Shown one piece after another: positions 1 to 7,706 of a stretch of DNA of 64,000 nt. Each line of letters opens with the position of its first letter. The first letter of the stretch is position 1. The stretch spans positions 2,480,001 through 2,544,000 of the forward strand of contig NZ_CP136651.1 of NCBI RefSeq assembly GCF_036784765.1, given 5' to 3'. The notes beneath the pieces are model-generated. The model saw nothing but the letters and a program-made list of their open reading frames with translations, searched no databases and had not been told where the DNA came from. This stretch comes from Novosphingobium sp. ZN18A2. Its GTDB lineage: Bacteria > Pseudomonadota > Alphaproteobacteria > Sphingomonadales > Sphingomonadaceae. The position numbers were made by a program, and so were the translations under genes.

Positions 1-667
1 AAAGCGGCCCGACTTGCTCTACGCCTATATCGGCATGGGACAATTGATCGACTTCCGTGAAAATGAGCGTGTGGGCATGCAGCATACCCTCAAAATCGCT
101 CGCGAACGCGGTGATGAGCCTGCCGTAAAAGCCATCACCTCCTTAGCGCCATATCCAGACGCTGGCCCCTTCACGATTAAGCAGGCGGACGCATGGAGGG
201 TTTGGGCAAATAAATACGGTTCGCTGGCGGGCTTGCGGCCAAACGCGGATTTTTATTTTGATTCGACAAAACTTTCGCCTCTCTACACCCCAGCAGATCG
301 TATCGCATGGGGAAAAGGGAGCGAATTTACTGTCACTACCTTGTGGCCACGCCTTGCGAACGTATCATTTAGTAAGCTTCACAAGCTCGACGTGCCGGTG
401 ATGTTTCTATTGGGACGGCACGACAACACAACGCCCTCAAGTATTGCCGCCCGCTGGTTAAGCAAATTGTCCGCACCCCAAAAGACCATTTGCTGGTTTG
501 CGTACTCTGGACATTTGCCCATGATCGAAGAGCCCGGAAAGACGCTTTTGGCCCTGCTTATAGCAAAGCAGAGCGTCAAAGAGGGAAGATCAACGAATCC
601 AATCAACCCACTGGCTGGTTCTTTTTGTAAGAAGCTACGCGGCCCAGAAGGCGCCACAATTCGCTGA
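1..667 (+). CDS. alpha/beta hydrolase, 5' end outside window
   Basis: The reading frame is open from base 2 (K-R-P-D-L-L-Y-A-Y) to the stop at 665-667, so the gene starts to the left of the window and only the C-terminal 221 or so residues are visible. The segment LLYAYIGMGQ resembles the cap region of prolyl-aminopeptidase-like alpha/beta hydrolases. The later LLGRHDNTTP and YSGHLPMIEEP segments carry the acid (Asp) and histidine of a catalytic triad. The nucleophile elbow must lie outside the window. Substrate unknown. The gene looks more AT-rich than the core genes further right, which fits its place next to decayed insertion sequences. The C-terminal 25 or so residues after the last helix look unstructured. 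Confidence 0.75.
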   Translation, partial: KRPDLLYAYIGMGQLIDFRENERVGMQHTLKIARERGDEPAVKAITSLAPYPDAGPFTIKQADAWRVWANKYGSLAGLRPNADFYFDSTKLSPLYTPADRIAWGKGSEFTVTTLWPRLANVSFSKLHKLDVPVMFLLGRHDNTTPSSIAARWLSKLSAPQKTICWFAYSGHLPMIEEPGKTLLALLIAKQSVKEGRSTNPINPLAGSFCKKLRGPEGATIR

Positions 668-762
668 GTGAACAAATGGCCGGTTTCGAGGATCAATATC
701 CAAACACTGGAAGACCGCTTTGTTGGCACCTTCGACCTTATGTACACTGTGGAGTTAGGCTA

Positions 763-1396
763 GAGCGGGTTCCACACGATCTGACTCGGCAGGGATTCCC
801 ATTGCGGCTGCGTTGTGATTCAGACTTCCTGCTGGTGGCAGGAGGCCAGCATGGATGGCACGAACGCTTTCACAGGATCTTCGGGACAGGGTCGTTGCAG
901 CGATTGATGGCGGCCTGAGTTGCCGTGCGGCGGCAGCCCGCTTCGGTGTCAGTGCGTCGAGCGCGATCCGCTGGCGATAACTTGCCCTGGAGCATGGTCA
1001 GGCCGTGGCCAAGCCGCGCGGCGGTGACCGACATTCGGGCAAGATCGAAGCGCATGGCGGCTTCATTCGGGAACTGATCGCCGAACAGGGAGACATGACC
1101 CTGGTCGAGGTTCAGGCGCGGCTGATCGAGCGCGGCGCCCCGGTCGGGATCGGCACGGTGCATCGCTTCTTCGTGCGTCACGGGATCACGCGCAAAAAAA
1201 GACCGGGCGCGCGATCGAGCAGGACCGTGCCGACGTCCTGAAGCAACGTCGGCATTGGTTCGACGGCCAGATCGACCTCGAACCCGAGCGCCTCGTCTTC
1301 ATCGACGAGACTTGGACCGCCACCAACATGACCCGCAGCCACGGACGCTGCCCGAAAGGCGAGCGGCTGCGGATGGGTTAGGCCATTCCGCACTGC
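763..1396 (+). mobile_element. IS630-family insertion sequence remnant
   Basis: The left end appears to lie just after a TA dinucleotide at 761-762, which is the known target of IS630/Tc1-type elements; the following GAGCGGGTTC is my candidate left terminal repeat. The transposase homology stops abruptly near 1396, after the residues A-I-P-H, and I see no matching right terminal repeat. The element is therefore truncated on its right side and not mobile by itself. The next gene ends at 1429. Confidence 0.7.
855..1381 (+). pseudogene. IS630-family transposase, broken
   Basis: From the ATG at 855 the frame reads MARTLSQDLRDRVV followed by the helix-turn-helix segment AAAARFGVSASSAIRW, as in IS630 transposases. 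A stop (TAA, 978-980) interrupts the frame. It continues in the same phase with KPRGGDRHSGKIE and the second HTH part ending at ITRKK. At the A7 run (1194-1200) the coding phase moves by -1 to KTGRAIEQDRADVLK and on to LVFIDETWTATNM, which contains the first catalytic Asp of the DDE triad. A TAG at 1379-1381 then ends it; beyond that only A-I-P-H is recognisable. The A7 shift may be the normal programmed frameshift of this family, while the two stops and the missing C-terminal half are damage. Confidence 0.8.
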
Positions 1397-1428
1397 CGCT
1401 CGCGACCAGCATTACCCACGGACGGACC

Positions 1429-2268
1429 CTAATCGCCCTGCAAGTTGGCGTTGATATCTCGTGAAATCTTGTCGAACAGGTCGATTATCGACTCCCCTAT
1501 GCGGGCCTGTGCGAAGGACATGACACACCGCAGGGGAAGGCGCTTGCCCTTTGGCTTGATAGGTATCACCTTGCCATCAACGATATGTTCGGCCCTGTCG
1601 ATCCGGCCATCGTGATCGACGTCCTGCACCCATGCCGTTGCGCCTTTGTCCGGATAGCCATCGCCATCCATGTCAATTGCCCCGATGATCCATAGATCGA
1701 AGCGTCCATCGCCATTGGTATCGACGCCGTGCTGGTGCCACCAAAGGACCGACTTGTCCCTCGTCACGAGCGACCCGCCGTAAAAGACGATCCAGTCCGG
1801 CCGCCCATCGCCGTTCAGGTCAAAAAATGCCCCGAAATCCTGAGACTGCTTGTACCTGTTCGGCCGATAATAAACATAGAAATCCGCCTTTCCGTCAGCA
1901 TCGCGATCCTCGAGTTGAAATTCCATGCCGTCGAGGTTCGACCGCACCGCCTTCCTCAGGACCTTTTTGCCTTCCGGCTTCAGCCATAAGCGATCGAACA
2001 AATCGTTGATTGCGCCGTAAATCTGCAAGCGGTGTTCGGAACTGTAGGGGCCAATTTCGGAGACCGTGCGTTCGACGTAGCCCGCGCGTTCCAGTCCTTC
2101 CCCGCCTTGGTTCACGGTTTCCTGGGTGGGCGTAACCGTGCTGCCATATGCTGCCGTCGCGGCGACCATGGTCAATACTCCAGCCAGACCACGCACAAGA
2201 CGTCGCGGACGTTGATGACGCAAGTTAAGTTGAGCACTGCCAAATACGATGTGCTTGTCGAGCCACAT
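1429..2268 (-). CDS. secreted protein with EF-hand-like Asp-rich repeats
   Basis: A 279-residue protein if started at the ATG at 2268, chosen because GAAGGG lies just upstream; longer versions from 2298 or 2322 lack such a site. Residues 1-45 hold a twin-Arg-rich basic stretch and a hydrophobic segment (RGLAGVLTMVAATAAYGS), so export is likely. The C-terminal half carries five loops of the DxDxDG type: DRDADGKADF, DLNGDGRPDW, DTNGDGRFDLW, DMDGDGYPDKG and DVDHDGRIDR. Such loops bind calcium in EF-hand, dockerin and related extracellular proteins. No catalytic domain is recognised, so the function is unknown. It ends only about 30 bp beyond the IS630 remnant, and the next gene (2396-2773) is on the same strand. 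Confidence 0.65.
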   Translation of the reverse strand: MWLDKHIVFGSAQLNLRHQRPRRLVRGLAGVLTMVAATAAYGSTVTPTQETVNQGGEGLERAGYVERTVSEIGPYSSEHRLQIYGAINDLFDRLWLKPEGKKVLRKAVRSNLDGMEFQLEDRDADGKADFYVYYRPNRYKQSQDFGAFFDLNGDGRPDWIVFYGGSLVTRDKSVLWWHQHGVDTNGDGRFDLWIIGAIDMDGDGYPDKGATAWVQDVDHDGRIDRAEHIVDGKVIPIKPKGKRLPLRCVMSFAQARIGESIIDLFDKISRDINANLQGD

Positions 2269-2395
2269 TGTCCCTTCCCATCCAACCTGTAGCGCCATGC
2301 CTCGACGTGCGATCCGGCTCATTGACCGCCATCAAACCGCCCGAAGTTGACCGAGCAGCGCCAGAACTCCCCACCGCGCCAATCGATGCCGGACA

Positions 2396-2773
2396 TTACC
2401 ACGTCCATCCAAAAACCCCGGGAGCCCACAGCACCAGGAAAACGAACACGAACCAGGCAAGAGCGCAGGTTGCCAAGGAGACCAGCGCGGCCATCTTCCA
2501 TGGCCTTCGGCGCCAAATTTGAACGGCGGCTGGAATCCCGCCAAGCGAAAGCAAAAGCGGCAGCACCAGAGAGCCGATGTCGCGCGCGAGTGTCCAGACA
2601 ACAGGCGGATCAAAAACTCCGCCGATGGAGGCGATGACAAACTCCCAGAGCGTCGCCGTGGCGACCGCCGCGCCAAGCAGGAACCAACCCGCAAAAAACA
2701 ATATGGCTTGATGTCGATATCGCATCCGCAAAGCCTCGTGCCATGGGTCTTTGCCTTCAGTAAAAAGATTCAT
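2396..2773 (-). CDS. small membrane protein, function unknown
   Basis: A 125-residue protein starting at the ATG at 2773, with AGG a few bases upstream. Three or four hydrophobic stretches are visible: residues about 24-40 (AILFFAGWFLLGAAVA), 45-60, 67-80 (SLVLPLLLSLGG) and 95-115 (LVSLATCALAWFVFVFLVLW). This suggests an inner membrane protein with short polar loops. No family motif was recognised. It lies upstream of the secreted EF-hand-like gene on the same strand, separated by about 130 bp, so the two could be co-transcribed, but nothing shows a shared function. Confidence 0.55.
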   Translation of the reverse strand: MNLFTEGKDPWHEALRMRYRHQAILFFAGWFLLGAAVATATLWEFVIASIGGVFDPPVVWTLARDIGSLVLPLLLSLGGIPAAVQIWRRRPWKMAALVSLATCALAWFVFVFLVLWAPGVFGWTW

Positions 2774-2922
2774 CTGCCTATCGCAGAAGAAAGCAAGTCC
2801 GGTGTTTTCCCGTTAATGCACCAAAGGAAAGCCGGCTCAAACGCGGGCTCATCAGCGCCTTGCTCAAAACCGGGGACATCGAGGGCCGCTGAGTCGATCA
2901 GAGGCCGCAGCTATCCCCTGAC

Positions 2923-3138
2923 ATGCTGTCGCCTGCGAGCTGCCGTGCTGCGCGCGACCTGCTCAGGCTCTCGCGGGCCGATCTCGCCCGGCTGGCCGAG
3001 GTCAGCGTGTCGACCCTGCGCCGCTTCGAGACCGGCAACGGGACGCCGAGCGCCTATGCCTCGCGCCAGATCCTTGCCGCGCTCAAGAACGAGGGCATTT
3101 CCTTTATCGGTCCATCGGGGCAGCCTGAGCTCAAGTAG
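2923..3138 (+). CDS. XRE/Cro-type HTH regulator
   Basis: A 71-residue protein that is essentially one helix-turn-helix domain. ARDLLRLSRADLARLAEVSVSTLRRFETG gives the two HTH helices typical of the lambda-Cro/XRE fold, and ILAALKNEGISFI is the usual closing helix and strand. It has no sensor or multimerisation domain, so it would act as a small repressor-like DNA-binding protein. It is convergent with the phosphatase/ADP-ribosylglycohydrolase gene that ends at 3221. Whether it controls that gene or a lost neighbour cannot be told. The ribosome-binding site is weak. Confidence 0.75.
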   Translation: MLSPASCRAARDLLRLSRADLARLAEVSVSTLRRFETGNGTPSAYASRQILAALKNEGISFIGPSGQPELK

Positions 3139-3220
3139 GCGGTGAAGGTGCCCTTCCCGTCGCTCACCCTTCAGTTGCGCTACGCGCGATTTGCAAACGA
3201 ACCCGGCGCTGGTTTGCGAC

Positions 3221-4708
3221 CTAGCTGCCCTCTCCATCCGGTGCGGTCATGTCGGCCATGGTGTGGAGCAGGTTCGCGGTGGAAAGCAGCAGGTCGTTCC
3301 AGGCGAGCCGCTCGAGCCAGTGCGGCGGGATGCCCGAGAGGCCATGGAGCGCACCGGCCAACTGGCCGGTGATCGCCGCGGTGGTATCGGCATCATCGCC
3401 AAGGTTGGCCGCGAGAAGGACGGCATCGGCAAAGGTGCCGGTCCGCGCAACGCACCACAGCGCTGCCTCGAGCGAATGCGCGACATAGCCCGAGGAGCGG
3501 ATCGCATCGCGCGCCTTGCCGCGCCATGAGCCCGCCATGATCGGTGCGATGGCCCCGGCATAGGGTCCATTGCGGGTCCTCAGGACGTGGCTGCGCGTCT
3601 GACCGACGATGGCATCGGCGAGCACATCGGCAAAGGCCACGCAGGCATCGACCGCCTCGGGCGCGCCGTGCGTGGTGCGGCTCTGGCGCGCGGCATGGTC
3701 GCGGCGCTTGTCTGCATCCCACAGGTAGCGCAGCGCCACCGGCGCCAGCCGCATCAGGCTGCCGTTGCCCGCGCTCATCGGATCGGTCAATCCGGCAATG
3801 GGATCGCCGCTGGCCTTGAATCGCATGAGCGCCTGCCGGGTGGTCACGCCGATATCGAAGCAGGTGCCGGTGCACGAGTTCTCGCCTTCCTCGTACCACT
3901 TGAGGAAGCGCGCCATGAGCTCGTCCTCGAAGGGACCCACGGACTGGAACGTCTCGGCCAGTGCCAGCGCCATCGCGGTATCGTCGGTCCACTCGCCCGG
4001 CTCGAGCCCGAACGGGCCGCCGCCTGTCATGTCCTCGATCAGCGGGTGGCTGTCGCGCCGGGTGAACTCGAGCGTGGTGCCGATGGCATCGCCGACGGCC
4101 AGACCGAGCAGCGCGCCGCGTGCGCGGTCGAGCACCGCGACATCGCTGCGGTCGGGTGTCTCCTCGGGGATCTCCTCGCGGCAGAGGAGATGCGCGCCCT
4201 GCTCCGCGGTCTCGATGGCACCGGGCCGGGCTTCGCGGACCATGTCCTTCGCTTCCATGTCGCTCACGCCCAGTTCGATCAGCAGGCGAGCGGCAATGGT
4301 CCCTGCCCGGCCCAGTCCACCCTTGCAGTGCACCAGCACGTTGAACCCATCGCGCAGGATCGCGCGCAGCTCTTCGCCCTTCTCGCGCCAGGCATGCTCG
4401 AAGGCAAAGCCCGGCACGCCCGCGTCGCGGATCGGCAGGTGGTACCAGGCCATGTGTGCATGGGCCACAGTCGCGCCGAGATCGCGCACGCCGAGGCTCA
4501 CCAGTTCGTGGGGCTCGACCAGCGTCACCACCGCCGCTGCGTTCCAGCGCTGGATCGCCTCGACGTCGAGCGCAAGGTCGCGGTTCCACGCCCCCGTTGC
4601 CGCGTTCGCCTGCTTCTTGCCCGGGCAGAACGTGATCCCGATCAGCCCCTGGCCCTCCCCAGCCTGGACTTCGGCGATCTGCAATGGATGGCTGGTGCTG
4701 GTGCGCAT
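3221..4708 (-). CDS. fusion: tyrosine-phosphatase-like domain plus ADP-ribosylglycohydrolase
   Basis: A 495-residue protein. I chose the ATG at 4708 (MRTSTSHPL) because AGGGGAA precedes it; the longer frame to 4762 has no such site. Residues 1-170 look like a CDKN3/dual-specificity phosphatase, with the signature HCKGGLGRAG giving the CX5R loop (Cys128, Arg134). Residues about 190-490 look like a DraG-type ADP-ribosylglycohydrolase, with ARGALLGLAVGDAIG, the metal-binding TDDT at about 241-244 and NLGDDADTTAA near the end. Known family members remove ADP-ribose from arginine or other acceptors using two metal ions. A substrate processed by both dephosphorylation and ADP-ribose removal is my inference. 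It sits in the accessory region between an XRE regulator and a hydrolase on the same strand. Confidence 0.85.
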   Translation of the reverse strand: MRTSTSHPLQIAEVQAGEGQGLIGITFCPGKKQANAATGAWNRDLALDVEAIQRWNAAAVVTLVEPHELVSLGVRDLGATVAHAHMAWYHLPIRDAGVPGFAFEHAWREKGEELRAILRDGFNVLVHCKGGLGRAGTIAARLLIELGVSDMEAKDMVREARPGAIETAEQGAHLLCREEIPEETPDRSDVAVLDRARGALLGLAVGDAIGTTLEFTRRDSHPLIEDMTGGGPFGLEPGEWTDDTAMALALAETFQSVGPFEDELMARFLKWYEEGENSCTGTCFDIGVTTRQALMRFKASGDPIAGLTDPMSAGNGSLMRLAPVALRYLWDADKRRDHAARQSRTTHGAPEAVDACVAFADVLADAIVGQTRSHVLRTRNGPYAGAIAPIMAGSWRGKARDAIRSSGYVAHSLEAALWCVARTGTFADAVLLAANLGDDADTTAAITGQLAGALHGLSGIPPHWLERLAWNDLLLSTANLLHTMADMTAPDGEGS

Positions 4709-4825
4709 GGACTTTCCCCTGTTCCGTATGACAGGGGCACGTGATCCATAGCTTGCCTGCACTTACAACAAATATATGGTTTTATGTGATTTTATGGGGA
4801 TTTAGTCAGACGCCCGCGCAAAAAC

Positions 4826-5677
4826 TCAGACAGGCATTGTCCGGGACAGGAATTCGAGCACGGCTGCGTTGAACTGATCGTTGCGGTCGCCCGCGACCAT
4901 GTGACCCGCGCCCGTTATGTTGGTGACTTCAAGCGCGGGAATCCGACGCCTGAGGTCGGCAACACCCTCGTCAGTGACGATGTCAGATTTTAGCCCCCGG
5001 ACCAGCATCGTTGGAATCCGGTCGGTCCAGTCCGCTTCGTCCATCACGCTGAGCAGGAAACGTGGCTGGCCTTCTGCTCCATCCAGGATGCGCGGATCCC
5101 AGTGCCAGCGCCACCGACCGTCGGGGTCTTTGCGCAGGTTCTTGGCCAAGCCCGAAAGATCGTCCGGCCTCGGCCGGCCGGGATTGTAAGCGGCAATTGC
5201 GTCTGCCGCTTCTTCAAGATCGACAAAACCTTCGGGGCGTGAGGTCATGAAGGCACGGATGCGCGCGACACCATCAATCGAGACGAGCGGCACGATGTCC
5301 ACCAGCACAAGAGCCGCGGGATCAAGCCCCTCAGTCGCTGCCTTGAGCGATGTCGCCCCACCGAGCGAGGCGCCAACGAGGGCAAAGGGACTGTTCCCGG
5401 CCGCAACGACAGACCTGAGATCAGCCGCCCGCCCTGCCAGATCGTAGCGACCCTGAGGGTCCCAATCGCTCTCGCCGTGGCCGAGCAGGTCATAGTTTAT
5501 GACCCGATAGCCGGCATCTGCCAGTTCCACCCCGGCACGCGACCAACTGTGCCGCGTCTGCCCACCCCCATGACCAAGCACGACGGTCGGAGCCTCCTCC
5601 GGGCCCATTATGTCGGCAGCGATGGTCAGGCCGTTGCGCGTGGATATTCGGATTGTCGGCACGGCAGGCATCTCCAT
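4826..5677 (-). CDS. alpha/beta hydrolase
   Basis: A complete 283-residue alpha/beta hydrolase. The oxyanion region VVLGHGGGQTRHSW, the nucleophile elbow GASLGG, the acid in RGLKSDIVTDEG and the histidine in GAGHMVAGD form the expected triad in the right order. No signal peptide, so it is cytoplasmic. The overall pattern (LGHGESDWDPQGRYDL) is that of peroxidase/epoxide-hydrolase-like small-molecule hydrolases; the substrate cannot be called. The start may be at 5677 or at the second Met (5671); TAAGG lies upstream. It is on the same strand as the phosphatase fusion gene, about 120 bp upstream of it. Confidence 0.8.
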   Translation of the reverse strand: MEMPAVPTIRISTRNGLTIAADIMGPEEAPTVVLGHGGGQTRHSWSRAGVELADAGYRVINYDLLGHGESDWDPQGRYDLAGRAADLRSVVAAGNSPFALVGASLGGATSLKAATEGLDPAALVLVDIVPLVSIDGVARIRAFMTSRPEGFVDLEEAADAIAAYNPGRPRPDDLSGLAKNLRKDPDGRWRWHWDPRILDGAEGQPRFLLSVMDEADWTDRIPTMLVRGLKSDIVTDEGVADLRRRIPALEVTNITGAGHMVAGDRNDQFNAAVLEFLSRTMPV

Positions 5678-5775
5678 ATTCGAGCCTTACAGGAGCCAGG
5701 GAGCGCCCTGCCCTGCCCGCGTAATGCCTCACAAGTCAATCAGGTGAGTTCGCTCTGACGGTGCACCGGCATGGT

Positions 5776-5945
5776 TCAGGGCTTGGGCGGCACGATGCCC
5801 TCGGCCGGATAGGCCGGCAGCAATGGCGGCGCGGGCGGCGCGAACGACTTGCCCTGTAGCTTCTGCATCAGCACGCTAACCGCGGGTTCGAGCTGCTTGT
5901 CGTGAAGCCGACAACCGCTTGTTTGGACACTCCGGAACGACGGGT
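5776..5945 (-). pseudogene. possible 3' remnant of an unknown gene cut by the IS3 element
   Basis: A minus-strand frame ending at 5776 reads LEPAVSVLMQKLQGKSF followed by a proline-rich tail (APPAPPLLPAYP). This looks like a natural C-terminus, but upstream the frame runs straight into the IS3 transposase remnant at about 5945 and loses sense. I read it as the surviving end of a gene broken at the IS junction. No family was recognised and the evidence is weak. Confidence 0.25.
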
Positions 5946-6592
5946 TTTGGGTACGCGATCTGCATTTGGCCGTTCGTTCAGATAAGCGGGCCTTGGGCAC
6001 GCGGGCACCGATGACGATCCCGCAAGGCCCCAACCAGCGCTGGAGCCTGGACTTCGTATCGGATGCCTTCGCATGTGGCCGCAGGTTCCGAATCTTCGCC
6101 GTTGTCGACGACTACAGCCGGGAGTGCGTGCGCCTGATCGCCGATACGTCGATTTCCGGCGCACGGGTCGGGCGTGAGCTTGACGCAGCGGTCTTCGAGA
6201 GGATGGCACGACCCCACACGATCGTGAGCGACAACGGCACCGAACTGACCAGCATGGCGATCCTGCGCTGGTCGAAGGACCGCAATGTAGAGTGGCACTA
6301 CATTGCGCCGGGCAAGCCCTACCAGAACGGGTTCATCGAGAGCTTCAACGCACGCCTGCGCGACGAGTTCTTGAACGAGACGATCTTCACCAGCCTCGCC
6401 CATGCCCGCCAGGAACTGGAAGCCTGGCGACACGACTACAACCACTTTCGGCCCCACTCGAGCCTCGGGAACAGAACCCCGGCTGAGATCGGGGCAGGAT
6501 CAAGCGGCGAACCATATTGGGGGCATGCCCCCAATATGGTTGTTGCCATTACGCCCAGCGAAGGGCATCAAAACGGCCCAAGGCTCTACTGA
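5946..6592 (+). pseudogene. IS3-family transposase (OrfB), N-terminus lost
   Basis: The visible 200 or so residues are the integrase-core half of an IS3-family OrfB. QRWSLDFVSDAF and VVDDYSRECV open the rve fold; the catalytic residues appear in order as Asp (LDFVSD), Asp (IVSDNGTELTS) and Glu (NGFIESFNARLRDE), followed by HSSLGNRTPAEIG. The upstream portion of OrfB (the HTH_21-like region) and the whole of OrfA are missing; homology starts at about LAVRSDKRALG. The catalytic core is intact but the DNA-binding half is absent, so the protein should be inactive. A long perfect palindrome lies inside the 3' end of this frame. Confidence 0.8.
6510..6541. repeat. perfect 32-bp palindrome without a loop
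   Basis: The left half is AACCATATTGGGGGCA and the right half is its exact reverse complement, with the centre between 6525 and 6526. There is no spacer. It falls inside the 3' part of the IS3 transposase frame, about 50 bp before its stop. A palindrome this long is unlikely by chance and could extrude a cruciform, serve as a nicking or cut site, or mark a DNA junction. Confidence 0.9.
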
Positions 6593-6704
6593 TAACTGGT
6601 AGAAACTTCGGGCTCAGACCAGCTCTTCCTGCTCTTGAGGTCTGCGGCAAGAGCGACACGAACATCGTCCAAATATTCGGCGTGCCCGATGGCGACGTAG
6701 GCGC

Positions 6705-7310
6705 TCAAATCGCTCGCTGCGCGCCGCGCGCGTCCGAGATGATCTCGAAGGCCTCGCGCATGACATATGCTGCGATGGCTGCGCCAACCGCGAGATCAAA
6801 ATAGCGCGAGCCGGTCGCCACTACGGCGAGGCCAGAAAGGATAACCGCGGCATTCGCGATGACATCCGCCCGGGTGAATATCCATGCAGCGCGCAAATGA
6901 ACCTCGTCATTGCGCTGACGCGACAGGAGGCGCAGCACGATGATGTTCACGACCAGGGCCAGGGCAGCGATTGCGATCATCCACCCACCTTCCGGCGAGC
7001 CGCCGTCGATGAACCGCCTGACAACTTCCACAAAAAGGCCCGCGCCGAGCGCGAGCAGAGCCAGACCGCTGAACATCGCCGCGTTGGCCTTGAACCGCAG
7101 CGAATTGCCGATGGCAACCAAGGCAATCGCATAGACCACTGCATCCGAGAGCATATCGAGCCCGTCCGCGATCAGCCCTGCTGAATTCGCGAAGATGCCG
7201 GACGAAGTCTCGACCAGGAACATGAAGGCATTCAAGCCAAGCGCGATGCGCAAGGCCCGCTTTTGCGTGTCGCTTTCGAGAGGTGGAGGTGCGCAGCCGC
7301 AATCGGTCAT
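6705..7310 (-). CDS. CDF-family cation transporter, short form
   Basis: A 201-residue membrane protein starting at the ATG at 7310 behind a strong GGAGG. It has about five to six transmembrane segments. The family motifs are SAGLIADGLDMLSDAVVYA in TM2 and FTRADVIANAAVI in TM5, where the polar residues normally coordinate Zn, Co or Cd. In many CDF proteins the second site reads HxxxD, while here it is RADVIAN, so the metal site is altered. The C-terminal cytoplasmic domain of about 90 residues found in long CDF proteins is missing, but short forms of this size are common. Proposed role: efflux of divalent metal across the inner membrane. The C-terminus lies about 110 bp from the IS3 remnant. 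Confidence 0.8.
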   Translation of the reverse strand: MTDCGCAPPPLESDTQKRALRIALGLNAFMFLVETSSGIFANSAGLIADGLDMLSDAVVYAIALVAIGNSLRFKANAAMFSGLALLALGAGLFVEVVRRFIDGGSPEGGWMIAIAALALVVNIIVLRLLSRQRNDEVHLRAAWIFTRADVIANAAVILSGLAVVATGSRYFDLAVGAAIAAYVMREAFEIISDARGAQRAI

Positions 7311-7426
7311 GGAGGCCTCCTAGCAGCTGGGACCGATCATGACATCCGGCGCGTCGCGTAACGTCTGCGATCAACGCTGCTGGACAAGATCCTCGTTCGA
7401 ACATCAGCCCGCTGGACCGACGGCGC

Positions 7427-7693
7427 TCACTTCACCGCGGCAAGCTCTTCCTTGACGCGCTTGATCAGCAGGCGCGCGTCGCGGTCCTGTGCCAGCGACG
7501 CCTTTGTATAGAGCCCGTGCCGGAGCGCATTGCGGTTGCCCCTGGGCGCCCCGGAGCCCTTGCCGCCATGCATCCGGCAGCGGGTAGCGCCTGCGATGGC
7601 GGGCGCACGGCAAGGCGCACCGCTTCGCGTGCGCGCCCCGCAACGCGGAGACCCCAGCATGGGTTCGGTGTTGCGTGGATGGTTCGAGGCCAT
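7427..7693 (-). CDS. small Cys/His protein with HGGKGSGAP motif
   Basis: An 88-residue basic protein from the ATG at 7693; a longer frame to 7732 would need TTG and overlap the preceding gene. The N-terminal half has CGARTRSGAPC and CRMHGG, a C-x8-9-C and C-x2-H pattern suggesting a small zinc-binding fold. It is followed by GSGAPRGNRNALRHGLYT, a motif seen in many small alphaproteobacterial and phage-linked proteins of unknown function. The C-terminal helix (ARLLIKRVKEEL) is charged. It is the second gene of a minus-strand pair opposite the recombinase genes, 13 bp after its partner. A DNA-binding accessory role for the recombinase cassette is an inference from location only. Confidence 0.6.
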   Translation of the reverse strand: MASNHPRNTEPMLGSPRCGARTRSGAPCRAPAIAGATRCRMHGGKGSGAPRGNRNALRHGLYTKASLAQDRDARLLIKRVKEELAAVK

Positions 7694-7706
7694 GGCGCGG
7701 ATCGCC

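Noticed and set aside
379..1393. Several open frames on both strands over the IS630 region (for example 676-918 and 870-1181)
   Set aside because: They are out of phase with the transposase homology or antisense to it, and show no family motifs.
3393..4751. Long frames overlapping the phosphatase/glycohydrolase gene on both strands
   Set aside because: High GC removes stop codons in other phases; the translations are Arg/Pro/Ala-rich without motifs, while the chosen frame has clear catalytic sites.
6614..6705. A minus-strand stretch reading SDLSAYVAIGHAEYLDD near the end of the CDF gene, possibly a second gene fragment
   Set aside because: It has no start, overlaps the CDF gene in another phase and I cannot assign it to any family.
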